Source: CAYUQT01 sp964596165 (GTDB lineage Bacteria > Planctomycetota > Phycisphaerae > UBA1845 > JAFGLZ01). Taken from it: a stretch of 64,000 nucleotides of DNA. The stretch spans positions 1-64,000 of the forward strand of contig CAZQTW010000013.1 of assembly GCA_964596165.1 (NCBI GenBank). Direction: 5' to 3'. Positions within the stretch are counted from its first letter, which is position 1; each line of letters opens with the position of its first letter. The notes beneath the pieces were generated by a model that saw only the letters and a program-made list of their open reading frames with translations, made no database searches and was not told the DNA's origin. The translations under genes and the position numbers were made by a program. This document shows positions 44,683 through 53,341 of this stretch, one piece after another.

Positions 44683-44790
44683 ATGCAGGACTCCACGAGA
44701 GAGCACGGTGTGTGCAAGCCTGCGGCGGCGCATGGATTGGCAATGGCGATCAAGATGCAGGACTCCACGAGAGAGCACGGTGTGTGCAAG
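44683..44790. repeat. Exact 36-bp direct repeat separated by exactly 36 bp
   Basis: Bases 44683-44718 and 44755-44790 are identical over 36 bp (ATGCAGGACT...TGTGTGCAAG) and differ immediately outside. The unique segment between them (44719-44754) is also 36 bp. These are the dimensions of a one-spacer CRISPR array, but there are no cas genes, no third repeat and only weak dyad symmetry. The 72-bp period is also compatible with a short tandem duplication. I record it as a repeat, not a CRISPR. Confidence 0.6.
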
Positions 44791-45096
44791 GGCGGCGATC
44801 GGCTTCACCCGGTTCTAGTCGTCTCAATGTGTCCGGTGGTTCTGGCGGCACGTCGTGCACAGCCCGAAGACGGGGGCGCCCCAACGCCTGTCTTCTCCCG
44901 CCGCCCACGGAATGATCTGTATCGTGCCCTCTCTCCATGGCGCAACCGGGCCCACTGCGATTCGACACGCCCGCCGAGAACGTCGCACGCGCAACAAAAG
45001 GCGCCGGTATCCTTCTTCTGCCCCACGGCTGACCACGCAACACCACCCGAACCGATGCCGCGATTCTCTGAGCGGCCGGAACGCGTCGCGACAGAC
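44791..45096. other. Non-coding remainder of the island upstream of the TPR gene
   Basis: Open frames cross this stretch on both strands, but none has family character or a credible ribosome binding site. It is the right-hand part of the 1,055-base gene-free region 44228-45282. Confidence 0.3.
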
Positions 45097-45125
45097 TTGT
45101 AGGGCGCATTGCAGGCTAGTACAAT
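45097..45125 (+). promoter_or_regulatory. Sigma-70-type promoter for the TPR gene
   Basis: TTGTAG (45097-45102) and TACAAT (45120-45125) are 17 bases apart. Transcription would start near 45132, giving a leader of about 150 nt. Confidence 0.5.
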
Positions 45126-45282
45126 AATAGGTGCGGTCAGGATTGAGAGGACACGAAGCTTGGCGAATCAACGGCGCAGGTCCGAACCGGACTGGGGTCG
45201 TCCGCAGCATAGCCTTGCTCCTCGGTGCCTCTTGCCGGGTGCGACGCACAGTGATGTCTGTGGCTGGGGGAAATAACTGGCC

Positions 45283-46644
45283 ATGAACGACTGGTTCGAG
45301 GCTGAGCAGCGCGTCGAACGGGCGCACCGATTCTACGAGTCTCAGCGGTGGCTCGAGGCCCTTGAGGAAATCAGCGCCGCCATCGAGATCAACCCCCAAA
45401 ACGCCGGTTGGTACTGCAACAAAGGGTACATCCTCGATCAGATGGAACGATTCGAGGATGCGGTGAAGGCCTATGAACAGGCGCTCGAGCTCGACCCCCA
45501 TGACCGGGAGGCCATGACGGCTCTGGGCGTGGGCCTCATGCGGACTGGCCGGTATGCAAAGGCGCTGGAGATCCTGGAACAGTGCGCCCGCGAGTTTCCG
45601 GATTACGAGCCCGCCTACTGCAATCGCATCATCGCCTACACCGAAATCGGACAGCACGATAAGGCGGAAGAGATGTTCTACTTGGCTCAGCAACTCACGG
45701 ACGAGTGCCCGAGCTGCTACTACAACATCGGGATTTCGCTGTTTGATCGCCAGCTCTGGGATCGGGCGATTTGGTGTTGGAAAAAGGTTCTTCAGATGGA
45801 TCCCCACTACTTGGGAGCGCGAGCTCGAATCGCCGAGGCTTACCGCGCCAAGGGGGTCTTCTCGGAAGCCAAGACTTACTACCTGGCGGAACTCCGCGAG
45901 GGACCTGGAGACGTCGATCTGTTGTCCGATCTGGCGCATCTGCTGTCGGAAATGGGTGAGGTCCCGGCGGCCGCGGAGAAATATCGCCAGATCGTCGAAC
46001 TGGACCCTGAGAATACCGAGGCCTATTTGGCCCTCGGGCAGATCGCCCTGACTCAGGGAGATCTCCAGGCCGCACTGGACGCACTTCAGACAGCGGCCTC
46101 GCTCGATGACGATAGTCCGGAAATTCAACAGTCGTTGGGCGAAGCGTATCTTCGCCTCGGGCGATACGCCGACGCGCGCTACCACCTGAGTCAAGCACTG
46201 CAACGCAATCCGGACAGCCGACACGCCCTCATGTCGATGGGCAACTGCCTCTTGGAGACCAGCCGACCGACTCACGCCGCTGCCTTCTTCAAACGCCTGA
46301 CGGAGTTGGAGCCGACTCTGCCCGGGCCACATCACAACCTCGGCGTGTGCTGTTTCCTCCGTCACAAGTTTGGTGAAGGCATTGGCCATTGCCTGCGGGC
46401 GTTGGAGCTTCAGCCGGACTACGTGATGGCCATGCACAAACTGGCCTTGGCCTACCTTCATCTGGGCCGTTGGAGTGAGGCTCGCCGCATGATCCGGCGG
46501 GCCCTGGCCGTCGACCCCAACAATGCCCAAATGCAGCAAATTGCGAGGCGATTTCGCTGGTACCGGCTCGCCAAGTGGTTTCGGACGCTGTTCTGGCCGA
46601 TAGAATGGCTGAAAGAGTCTCTGGGGTGGAGCGGATTGCGCTGA
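45283..46644 (+). CDS. TPR-repeat protein
   Basis: The 453-residue protein is built of about a dozen tetratricopeptide repeats from residue 8 to 425. Examples are GWYCNKGYILDQMERFEDAV, KAYEQALELDPHDREAMTAL, TEAYLALGQIALTQGDLQAA and MAMHKLALAYLHLGRWSEAR. There is no signal peptide, so it is likely cytoplasmic or peripheral. The C-terminal RLAKWFRTLFWPIEWLKESL is amphipathic and might touch the membrane. TPR proteins scaffold complexes; no partner is indicated. The adjacent gene downstream is on the same strand after about 200 bp with its own -10. Confidence 0.85.
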   Translation: MNDWFEAEQRVERAHRFYESQRWLEALEEISAAIEINPQNAGWYCNKGYILDQMERFEDAVKAYEQALELDPHDREAMTALGVGLMRTGRYAKALEILEQCAREFPDYEPAYCNRIIAYTEIGQHDKAEEMFYLAQQLTDECPSCYYNIGISLFDRQLWDRAIWCWKKVLQMDPHYLGARARIAEAYRAKGVFSEAKTYYLAELREGPGDVDLLSDLAHLLSEMGEVPAAAEKYRQIVELDPENTEAYLALGQIALTQGDLQAALDALQTAASLDDDSPEIQQSLGEAYLRLGRYADARYHLSQALQRNPDSRHALMSMGNCLLETSRPTHAAAFFKRLTELEPTLPGPHHNLGVCCFLRHKFGEGIGHCLRALELQPDYVMAMHKLALAYLHLGRWSEARRMIRRALAVDPNNAQMQQIARRFRWYRLAKWFRTLFWPIEWLKESLGWSGLR

Positions 46645-46797
46645 CCTCTCGCCCAAGGCTGGAAGGCGCCACCGTGTGAGTCTTGCGAGCGTATTGTGTG
46701 TTTGTGTCGTACGCTGCCGGTTCCAGGCTGCGGCACACAAAGCTTTATCGCATATGAAGTTACAGGCAATCCAATGCATCCTTTGTCGCTGCCGTTG

Positions 46798-46803
46798 TAT
46801 AAT
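46798..46803 (+). promoter_or_regulatory. Consensus -10 upstream of the helical secreted-protein gene
   Basis: A perfect TATAAT lies 44 bases before the ATG at 46848. No good -35 is visible at the usual distance, which suggests an activator-dependent promoter. Confidence 0.4.
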
Positions 46804-46847
46804 GATTTAACAGTTGAGGTGAGACTACTCTGCCTGGGGTCAAGACC

Positions 46848-47939
46848 ATGTTGCATTGCGTGAGGACGGTGTGGGTAACGATCATGCTTGGTGCGACGGC
46901 GCTGGGCGCCGATGCCCAAGACAAGTCTGAGAAGGGCGGACTGGGGCTGTGGAACGTCGAATCGATGGTCGACCAAGCGGCCAAGCAGATTGTTCAGCGG
47001 TACAAGTTGAATGACGAGCAGACGGTCTTCACCCGGCAGCTTATGGCCCGCCGGGTCAATCAGTTGCTGGACAAGCATGAGAGGCAAGTTCGACAGCTTT
47101 TCAGCGAGGCCTTGGCGATGCGCGCCGCCGGCAAGGCCCCTACCGCCGAGGCGATCCGGTCGTGGGCCGAGCGGGCACTGCCCATCTACGAAGACGCCAA
47201 AAAGCAGATTCTCGAAGGCAACGAGGAGTGGAGTCAGATCCTTACGCCGGAGCAGAAGAAGACACACGAGATCGACCTGCGGATGATGAAGGTGGACTTC
47301 GACCAGTATGAACAGCGACTCAATCGGTGGAGCAAGGGTGGATTCGACGCGGAGAAAGACTGGGTTACTCAACGCCCTCCCACCACCCGTCCAATGCCGA
47401 GGCGCTCGGATCATGTGGCGTCGAATATGCCATCGAATCGGTTCAGGACCGGTACGCCGGGACAGCCCACGGTGACTCCGCCGCCTCCGCCCCCACCCGG
47501 AGCGGTCCGCTCACCGGCCGGCCCCATGCGATTCGGAGACACGTCGGGTAGAACGCCGACATCCGGCCCGTCGGTTTCCGTGGAGCGGGTTGTCTTTGAT
47601 CCGGAACAGGCTTGGGATGCGTGGGTAAGCAATTTCGTCAGGCAGTGCAGACTGGATGAAAGTCAGGCGACGCAGGCCCGCGCCATCCTGAAGGACTGCA
47701 AAGAGCGAGCAAGCCGGCACCGCGAGGCGCATCGCGACGACTATGTCCGTCTTCAGGCCCGCATACGTGAGCTTCAATCCAGCGGCGCCGCGCCGGATGC
47801 ATTGGCGACCGCCAACAAGGAGCTTGCAGACCTCAATGCGCCCGTCAACGAGCTGTTCGAGGAGCTGAAGAGCCGCATAGAGCAGATTCCGACGAGCGCT
47901 CAGCTTCAGGGCTTCCGTGAAGCCCAACCCTCGAAATAG
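46848..47939 (+). CDS. Secreted helical protein with proline-rich linker, function unknown
   Basis: The 363-residue protein has a signal peptide (MLHCVRTVWVTIMLGATALG, cleaved near ADAQ). Two similar helical domains (about 25-165 and 240-360) are joined by a Pro/Thr/Arg-rich linker with a run of seven prolines near residue 210. The domains have patterns such as YKLNDEQTVFTRQLMARRVN, QILTPEQKKTHEID and CRLDESQATQARAILKDCKE. These recall the L-T-x-x-Q helical hairpins of Spy/CpxP-like periplasmic proteins, but the match is weak. It might be a periplasmic chaperone or sensor. Confidence 0.65.
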   Translation: MLHCVRTVWVTIMLGATALGADAQDKSEKGGLGLWNVESMVDQAAKQIVQRYKLNDEQTVFTRQLMARRVNQLLDKHERQVRQLFSEALAMRAAGKAPTAEAIRSWAERALPIYEDAKKQILEGNEEWSQILTPEQKKTHEIDLRMMKVDFDQYEQRLNRWSKGGFDAEKDWVTQRPPTTRPMPRRSDHVASNMPSNRFRTGTPGQPTVTPPPPPPPGAVRSPAGPMRFGDTSGRTPTSGPSVSVERVVFDPEQAWDAWVSNFVRQCRLDESQATQARAILKDCKERASRHREAHRDDYVRLQARIRELQSSGAAPDALATANKELADLNAPVNELFEELKSRIEQIPTSAQLQGFREAQPSK

Positions 47940-48149
47940 GAAATGAGAGGAGGCGTTTCCGCATGGCTTTCTAATGCGGTGAGAAGCGTTCATCCATCTG
48001 TATTACCCCTAATACGGTCCTTAATAGCTAGCATACGGCAAATCGGTGCTCAGTCGCGAAATGTCGTACCGCACATGGGGCAGCGCGCTTCGGTCTGGCA
48101 GTGGAGAGTGATGCGTCGACTTGGGGCCGCTGCCCAAAACAGGGACGCT

Positions 48150-49790
48150 TCATCCCTTCGGCGACGAGTCGGATGGCTTCGTCTTGGGTCCCGATGGAGC
48201 CGTTTCTGCCGCTGCCTGTGCCGGTCCGACATCCTTTTGTCCGTCGGTGGCCAGTTTGACCAGCGTCTCCGGCAGCTCGATTCCGGCGACATCCTTCATG
48301 ACCTGGAGCATCGGCGGCAACGTGCGGGCCATATTATGGAGAAAGCTGGCGGTATTGGAGCTTCCGTTAGATCCGCCGCCTTCCCAGACGATGACCTTAT
48401 CGAACTTGATGTTCGAGATGGCCTTGGCGGCGGTGTTGGCCAACTCGTCGAGGTGTTCCAGCATCATCATCTGGAAGGCCTGTTGTGAACCGCCGCAAGC
48501 ATCGATGATTCGCTTCAGGCCCTCGCCCTTCTTGGCCAGGATTTCGTACTGTCCCTTCGCCTCGGCCTCGAGCCTGGCAAAGATGGCACTGGCCTCGCCT
48601 TGGGCTTCGAGGCGGCGTTTCTCGGCCTCGGCCTCGGCTTGTACGACGATCTTGGCCTTCTCGGCCTTGGCCACCGCCTCCAGAGCGGCTCGCTTCTCGG
48701 CCTCGACGCGTTCGGCCTCGGCCAGGGCGGCCCTGGCCATCGCACGGTTCTGCGCTTCGAGAACGGCGGCCTCCGCCTCGCGCTTGCGGGTCTCGCCGAG
48801 CTGATAGGCCTCGGCCTGCTTAACCTGCAGCGCCGCCTGGGATGCGGCGATCTGCGCTTGGGCCTCGTTCTCACCCGTAACCGCCTTGGCGTTGGCCTCG
48901 GCCACCGCGATACGCTTGGTCCGCTCGGCATCCTTGACTTGGGCCTCGCGCTGCATGGCGGCCGTCTGCTCACCCACCACTTGTTCTTTGTCCAATTCGG
49001 CGACACGGACGGCCTGATCCCGCTGCGCCTCACGCGTTCCGATCTCGCGGAGCTTGCGGGCGTTCGCCACTTGGATCGCCTTTTCGCGGTCGGCTTCGGC
49101 CACACGAATCTCGCCCATCTTCTCTTGATCGGCCACATCGCCCCGAGCCTGCTGAATCGCCTGCGACGCCGCCTTGCGCCCGATCGCCTCGATGTATCCC
49201 GAGTCGTCCGTGATGTCCGTAATGTTGACGTTGATCAGCACCAAGCCGATCTTGCGCAGCTCGGGCTCCAGCGATTTCTGAATATTCTCCAGGAATTTCT
49301 CGCGGTCGCGGTTGATCTCATCAATCCGCATCGAGGCGATGACTTGCCGGAGTTGGCCGAAGATGATGTCCTGGGCTTGTTGCTTGACCGAATCCGTGTC
49401 CAATCCGAGCAGGCGAATGGCCGCGTTCTGCATCACCTCCGGCTGTGTGCCGATCGCCACGGTGAATACGCTCGGTACGTTTACCCGAATGTTCTCCATG
49501 GACAGGGCGCTTTTCAAAGGGATCTCGATCTGAATCGGCTCCAGGCTCAGATACGAGTAGTTCTGGATCAGCGGCCATACGAATGCCGCGCCGCCGTGAA
49601 TGCACTTGGCCGTCTCGCCGCGAGTGACCTTGCCGTAAATGACCAGAACACGGTTGCTCGGGCACCGTTTGTATCGACGGGTCAACAGCGTAACAAAGCT
49701 GAAGAACAAAATCGCGACAAAGACAACGATCACGCCCAACCAGAAGACGGTGCCGGGCTCAATCTGCGCGAGAAGTCTCGTGTCGAACAT
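48150..49790 (-). CDS. Flotillin-like membrane scaffold protein
   Basis: The 546-residue protein has an N-terminal membrane segment (PGTVFWLGVIVVFVAILFFS), an SPFH domain (about 45-240, with LEPIQIEIPLKSALSMENIR and TDITDDSGYIEAIGRKAASQ) and a long Glu/Ala-rich coiled coil (about 245-440, AEANAKAVTGENEAQAQIAA) typical of flotillins. The C-terminal region has GGSQQAFQMMMLEHLDELAN. Flotillins oligomerise and organise membrane microdomains. The start ATG at 49790 follows GGGGAG. It lies 31 bp after an NfeD-like gene, the classic pairing. Confidence 0.95.
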   Translation of the reverse strand: MFDTRLLAQIEPGTVFWLGVIVVFVAILFFSFVTLLTRRYKRCPSNRVLVIYGKVTRGETAKCIHGGAAFVWPLIQNYSYLSLEPIQIEIPLKSALSMENIRVNVPSVFTVAIGTQPEVMQNAAIRLLGLDTDSVKQQAQDIIFGQLRQVIASMRIDEINRDREKFLENIQKSLEPELRKIGLVLINVNITDITDDSGYIEAIGRKAASQAIQQARGDVADQEKMGEIRVAEADREKAIQVANARKLREIGTREAQRDQAVRVAELDKEQVVGEQTAAMQREAQVKDAERTKRIAVAEANAKAVTGENEAQAQIAASQAALQVKQAEAYQLGETRKREAEAAVLEAQNRAMARAALAEAERVEAEKRAALEAVAKAEKAKIVVQAEAEAEKRRLEAQGEASAIFARLEAEAKGQYEILAKKGEGLKRIIDACGGSQQAFQMMMLEHLDELANTAAKAISNIKFDKVIVWEGGGSNGSSNTASFLHNMARTLPPMLQVMKDVAGIELPETLVKLATDGQKDVGPAQAAAETAPSGPKTKPSDSSPKG

Positions 49791-49821
49791 AAATGATGCT
49801 CCCCACTTTTCCTGCCAGGCG

Positions 49822-50478
49822 CTAATTCGACTGCGGCTGCACTTCGACCGTATCCGAATCCACGACACCCGTAACGACCACCCGGGCTCCGGTCGGCAAC
49901 GCTTCACCTGTCGTCACCGCCTGATACTCCATGGTGCGGTTCTGCACGTTGACCGTGACCTTTCCGACGCCCGATCGCCGGCCGGGGATCCTGAGATAGA
50001 CCTCTCCGGACGTGCCCACGGCCTGTTGAATATGGACGGTTCCTTCCGACCGAAGGTTGCTCATGCCCTTCATCAGTCCATGGACCACAAACATGGCCGC
50101 GACACCCGCCACGACGGCGATGCCCAGCCCCGTGATGGCGTGTACCTTGCCGGCATTACATGCTAGCCCCGCCAAGCCGAAGAAGGTTATTGCCGCGACG
50201 ACCGTCCTGAACGTCAGGACGCCGAAGAACCACGATGACCCGTGGACATGGACCTGAGGACCCTGGTGGTGCGAATGGGTAGCCGTACCGTGATCGACGG
50301 CGCTGCCGTCGTGCCCGTGATCGGCCGACACGCCGCCGGCATCGGAGTCAAAACACTCCGCGCCGACGCTCCCGGCGACATCCTGGCCGGCCTCCGCCAA
50401 ACCCAACAGCGACATGATGAACTGGCAGACAAAAATCGTCCCACCCACCGCAGCGCACACGGCGAATAAGGTGACCAT
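49822..50478 (-). CDS. NfeD-like membrane protein
   Basis: The 218-residue protein has an N-terminal membrane helix, a His-rich linker (HGHDGSAVDHGTATHSHHQG) and two central membrane segments (TFRTVVAAITFFGLAGLACN, GLGIAVVAGVAAMFVVHGL). A C-terminal OB-fold of the NfeD type follows: GTSGEVYLRIPGRRSGVGKV, GEALPTGARVVVTGVVDSDT-VEV. NfeD and flotillin proteins are genetically linked and interact in membrane rafts (as in Bacillus yuaF-floT). The His-rich loop is unusual and may bind metal. It is the first gene of the two-gene operon. Confidence 0.85.
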   Translation of the reverse strand: MVTLFAVCAAVGGTIFVCQFIMSLLGLAEAGQDVAGSVGAECFDSDAGGVSADHGHDGSAVDHGTATHSHHQGPQVHVHGSSWFFGVLTFRTVVAAITFFGLAGLACNAGKVHAITGLGIAVVAGVAAMFVVHGLMKGMSNLRSEGTVHIQQAVGTSGEVYLRIPGRRSGVGKVTVNVQNRTMEYQAVTTGEALPTGARVVVTGVVDSDTVEVQPQSN

Positions 50479-50659
50479 GGACAGGCCCTCGCAAAGTGAC
50501 CACGCACCAGACAATCAGGCCTTGCCAGACTCGGAGCGCCGAGTATTGTCCTTCCACCAGCTTAAGACTGTCAAGCACAAGCGCGAGTTGGATGGCTCGG
50601 CAGGCGCTTGCCGGTGCGTACCCCGCCATTCGCGTTGCGTCTGGGGCATTCCGTCGATG

Positions 50660-52696
50660 CTATCGCCGCGCCGACGCGTTCAGCATCGGCACGCCGGTCG
50701 GGAAGCAACCCTCGTAAAACTGCTTCATCGGACCTGGGTATATCGCGACACGCACCGTGCCCCAGGTCTGTTGGTCGCCGGTGGCGTAGAAGAAATAGGT
50801 CTTGCCCTGCCACTCGAACAGGTCGACGTCGGAGTTGTTGACGCCTTCGCCGACACCTGCCTCCAGGATCGGGTTGTACGGGCTCAGCTCCCAACGCGCC
50901 AAATCTTGTGACCTTGCAAGGAAGGAGACCCAGCCGTTGTGCCCCGGAATGGCGGCGTGCAGGTAGATCACGTAGTAGTAGGGTGCGAAGTAGCGGATCA
51001 CCGGACAGGCGCTGTACTCATTGTTGATCCCGGTGAAGATCAGCCCCGGCACCTTCTCCCACTTCGAGAGGTCCTTCGAGCGAGCGAACTTGAAGCAGAA
51101 CATCACAGGCTTGTTCGACTCGTAGGCCATCAGGTAGCCCTGGTCGTCACGGCACACCGAACAGTTGAACAGGTGCTCGTCGCCTTCCAGGGGTATGGCC
51201 GGTTCCCGCTTCCAGTTCTTCAGGTCGGTTGTGGTAAAGTGGTAGATGCTCTTGAACCAGTCGCGATTGGTGCCCTCGCTGGCGAACACGTGCAGTTCGT
51301 CGCCATTGACGAAGGCATTAGCAAACGAATGTCCCTCGGCGAACCGTCCGATCTCATTGCCGGTGCAGAGGTCCTTGATGTAGAGGTACATGCTCTTGGT
51401 GTAGTGGTCGGTGTTGTTCTTTGTATCGTCGCGGTGATTCATGACGATGAGCGGGCGTCCTTTGTAGACGACCGGCGTGTTTTCCATGGCCGGTCCCATC
51501 GCCAGGGGGATTTTGGTCAGTTCGGGCCTGCCGATGCAGGCCGACCGACCAGCGCCGGCCAGAGCGGCAAGTTGGGGGGGCATGATGGAGCTGAAAACCT
51601 CTACCGGCCACTCACCGACGCGCACGAATCCCTTGGGGACCTCCTGCTGGAACTGGACGTAGGCCTTGCAGATGCCTTTCGTTGTGTAGGGTATTGGCCC
51701 GCCGTCGGGTCGCTGTTCCGTCATGCCGAACTGGCGTCCGCCCGCGCCGAACACCTTGCAGCCCATCAGAAAGCAGTCTTCGAGATCGACCTTGAGGTGC
51801 TCTCCCTTGAGCGTGCTGTAAATGACGCCCGTCGAGGGTTGGCCGTGCGGCTGGGAGAAGTTCAACGATACCAGCCGGCAGTTCTTCAGGTCGACGTGGG
51901 AGTATCCATCGAAGCCGGGATTGCCGGCCTGGAGGGCGTTATCGGGGCCCACCAACGTGCAGTCCTCCAGCACGACGTCGGGACAGTCGGGCATCTTCTT
52001 GTTCTCCGCACGGATGTACATACCGGCCGCGTCGCCCCACCAGTCGAGGGCCCACGAATGCGTGCGGCGGAAGATCACCGGCTCGTTCGGCCGCCCCGTA
52101 AACGCCCCAATGCAGTACCCCGAGAAGCGACCGACGGCGAAGCAATCCTCAACGACGACGGAGAACGGCGCGCCCTTCTCACATGTCAGATCCCATCCGG
52201 CCCCTTCGGCGCCGCAGGTGTAGAGATGCCGGTAGAGCCAGCGATCCCAGCCGATGCATGAGAAGTTGGGATCACATTTGCCCGTGCCCCACCAGTCGAT
52301 GCTCTTGTGGCCTTTCTGAGGGTCACCCGAGTCGATGATCGCGTAGCCGGTCGCACCGGAGCCGTTGCTCCCGTCAAAGTCGGCCACAAGCACGTTGTAG
52401 GCGCCCGGAGCCCCTTTGTGGGCCGGATTCAGAAGCGCCTCCATATAGTGGTCGGGCCGAATGACTATCCTGTGCCCGCCTTTGTCGTCCGGCACGGCCG
52501 ACAAGGCGGCCTGTATCGTCTTGAATGCCGTCTTCCACGACTTACCGTCGGTGTTATCGCCGAGTTTGGAGACGTAGATCGTACTCCCCTTTCGCCCACC
52601 CTCGACCGGAGCCGAGGCCTCCGACCGCAAGGCCGACATGCCCATCAACCCAACAACCAACAGACGCATTAGCCCTATGCCGCAAGCAGACTCCAT
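50660..52696 (-). CDS. Secreted beta-helix plus five-bladed beta-propeller protein (paralogue 1)
   Basis: The 678-residue protein has a signal peptide (MRLLVVGLMGMSALRSEAS). Residues about 30-370 form a right-handed parallel beta-helix of pectate-lyase type: STIYVSKLGDNTDGKSWKTA, KTIQAALSAVPDDKGGHRIV and VVLEDCTLVGPDNALQAGN. Residues about 385-665 look like a GH43/GH117-type five-bladed propeller with DLKNWKREPAIPLEGDEHLF and DLSKWEKVPGLIF repeats. The pair may bind and cleave a polysaccharide; I cannot name the catalytic residues. GGGAGAG precedes the ATG at 52696. A clear paralogue lies at 56329-58416. Confidence 0.8.
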   Translation of the reverse strand: MESACGIGLMRLLVVGLMGMSALRSEASAPVEGGRKGSTIYVSKLGDNTDGKSWKTAFKTIQAALSAVPDDKGGHRIVIRPDHYMEALLNPAHKGAPGAYNVLVADFDGSNGSGATGYAIIDSGDPQKGHKSIDWWGTGKCDPNFSCIGWDRWLYRHLYTCGAEGAGWDLTCEKGAPFSVVVEDCFAVGRFSGYCIGAFTGRPNEPVIFRRTHSWALDWWGDAAGMYIRAENKKMPDCPDVVLEDCTLVGPDNALQAGNPGFDGYSHVDLKNCRLVSLNFSQPHGQPSTGVIYSTLKGEHLKVDLEDCFLMGCKVFGAGGRQFGMTEQRPDGGPIPYTTKGICKAYVQFQQEVPKGFVRVGEWPVEVFSSIMPPQLAALAGAGRSACIGRPELTKIPLAMGPAMENTPVVYKGRPLIVMNHRDDTKNNTDHYTKSMYLYIKDLCTGNEIGRFAEGHSFANAFVNGDELHVFASEGTNRDWFKSIYHFTTTDLKNWKREPAIPLEGDEHLFNCSVCRDDQGYLMAYESNKPVMFCFKFARSKDLSKWEKVPGLIFTGINNEYSACPVIRYFAPYYYVIYLHAAIPGHNGWVSFLARSQDLARWELSPYNPILEAGVGEGVNNSDVDLFEWQGKTYFFYATGDQQTWGTVRVAIYPGPMKQFYEGCFPTGVPMLNASARR

Positions 52697-52713
52697 CTTG
52701 TGCTCTCCCGTTC

Positions 52714-52968
52714 TTAGCGTATGTACTGTCCCTTTTGGGCGTCGAACTTGACGGAAGGAATGCTCCAAGGAAAGCAGTCCCCCAACATTTCCTTCATCGA
52801 ACCCGTATTCTCCATCGCTGTTCCGAACAATACGGAGAGGCTCGTCGGCTTCGGGTTATCCGAGCGAACGCCGGCCGGCGGCGTCGAGACATCCTCGGCC
52901 AATAACCGGCCGGCCTCATGGAACACCACGACGGCAGAACACAAGAACCAACCGATACGAAAGGGCAT
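52714..52968 (-). pseudogene. Internal-deletion remnant of a third paralogue
   Basis: The 84-residue frame has a good GGAGAG and a signal-peptide-like start (MPFRIGWFLCSAVVVFHEAG). It ends GSMKEMLGDCFPWSIPSVKF. That tail aligns with the last residues of the two full paralogues (PMKQFYEGCFPTGVPML and SMKGFFDGWFAVPAI). The whole beta-helix and propeller body is missing. The frame sits 17 bp upstream of paralogue 1 on the same strand, as expected after a deletion in a tandem array. It might still be translated as a small secreted peptide. Confidence 0.5.
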
Positions 52969-53098
52969 TGTCCTCTCTCCGAGGTTTCTGAAATCCCGCC
53001 ATCGGTATCATACGCGAAGTTCGCCCCGGCGGCAGGGGCATCCGGTTCGTCCGCAGCGTAGGCGGGTCGCAAGAGCTCGGAGCTCACGACGCAATGCG

Positions 53099-53176
53099 TC
53101 ACCGGCTGATCCCGTTGACGCCGCCCTCCGCGCCGAGGAAATGCCTTCGCGAGATCCGCGACTCCCTGTCGCTCAC
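53099..53176 (-). pseudogene. Fragment resembling a Tat signal peptide
   Basis: From a GTG at 53176 the frame reads VSDRESRISRRHFLGAEGGV and stops seven codons later. S-R-R-H-F-L-G is the twin-arginine motif common at the start of planctomycete secreted enzymes. Nothing downstream restores a frame, so it is a likely relic. The surrounding 52969-53341 stretch has no other recognised feature. Confidence 0.35.
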
Positions 53177-53341
53177 GCCGTGACTACTCAGGAATGCCGA
53201 CATCACATCAGGCGATTTGGACGTTCCAGAGGGGTCCGTAGCGAAAGGACGGCGAAAAGGATCCGGTACACCGCCATCGGACTGATCCACCGCTCACCCT
53301 CGTTTTGCATTTCTCGTTGGGTTCCCCTAAGATCGGCCGGC

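Noticed and set aside
44683..44790. Calling the 36-bp repeats a CRISPR array
   Set aside because: Only two repeats and one spacer, weak dyad symmetry and no cas genes in the window. Kept as a repeat and a finding instead.
44518..45102. 194-codon plus-strand frame containing a duplicated MQDSTREHGVCK
   Set aside because: The duplication is just the 36-bp DNA repeat read in frame; there is no ribosome binding site and the rest is unlike a protein.
44824..46779. 651-codon minus-strand open frame
   Set aside because: It is antisense to the TPR gene, whose repeats and codon use are clearly real; the minus frame has no recognisable domain.
48600..49796. 398-codon plus-strand open frame
   Set aside because: It is antisense to the flotillin coiled coil; the Leu/Gly/Arg-rich product is a shadow of the Glu/Ala repeats.
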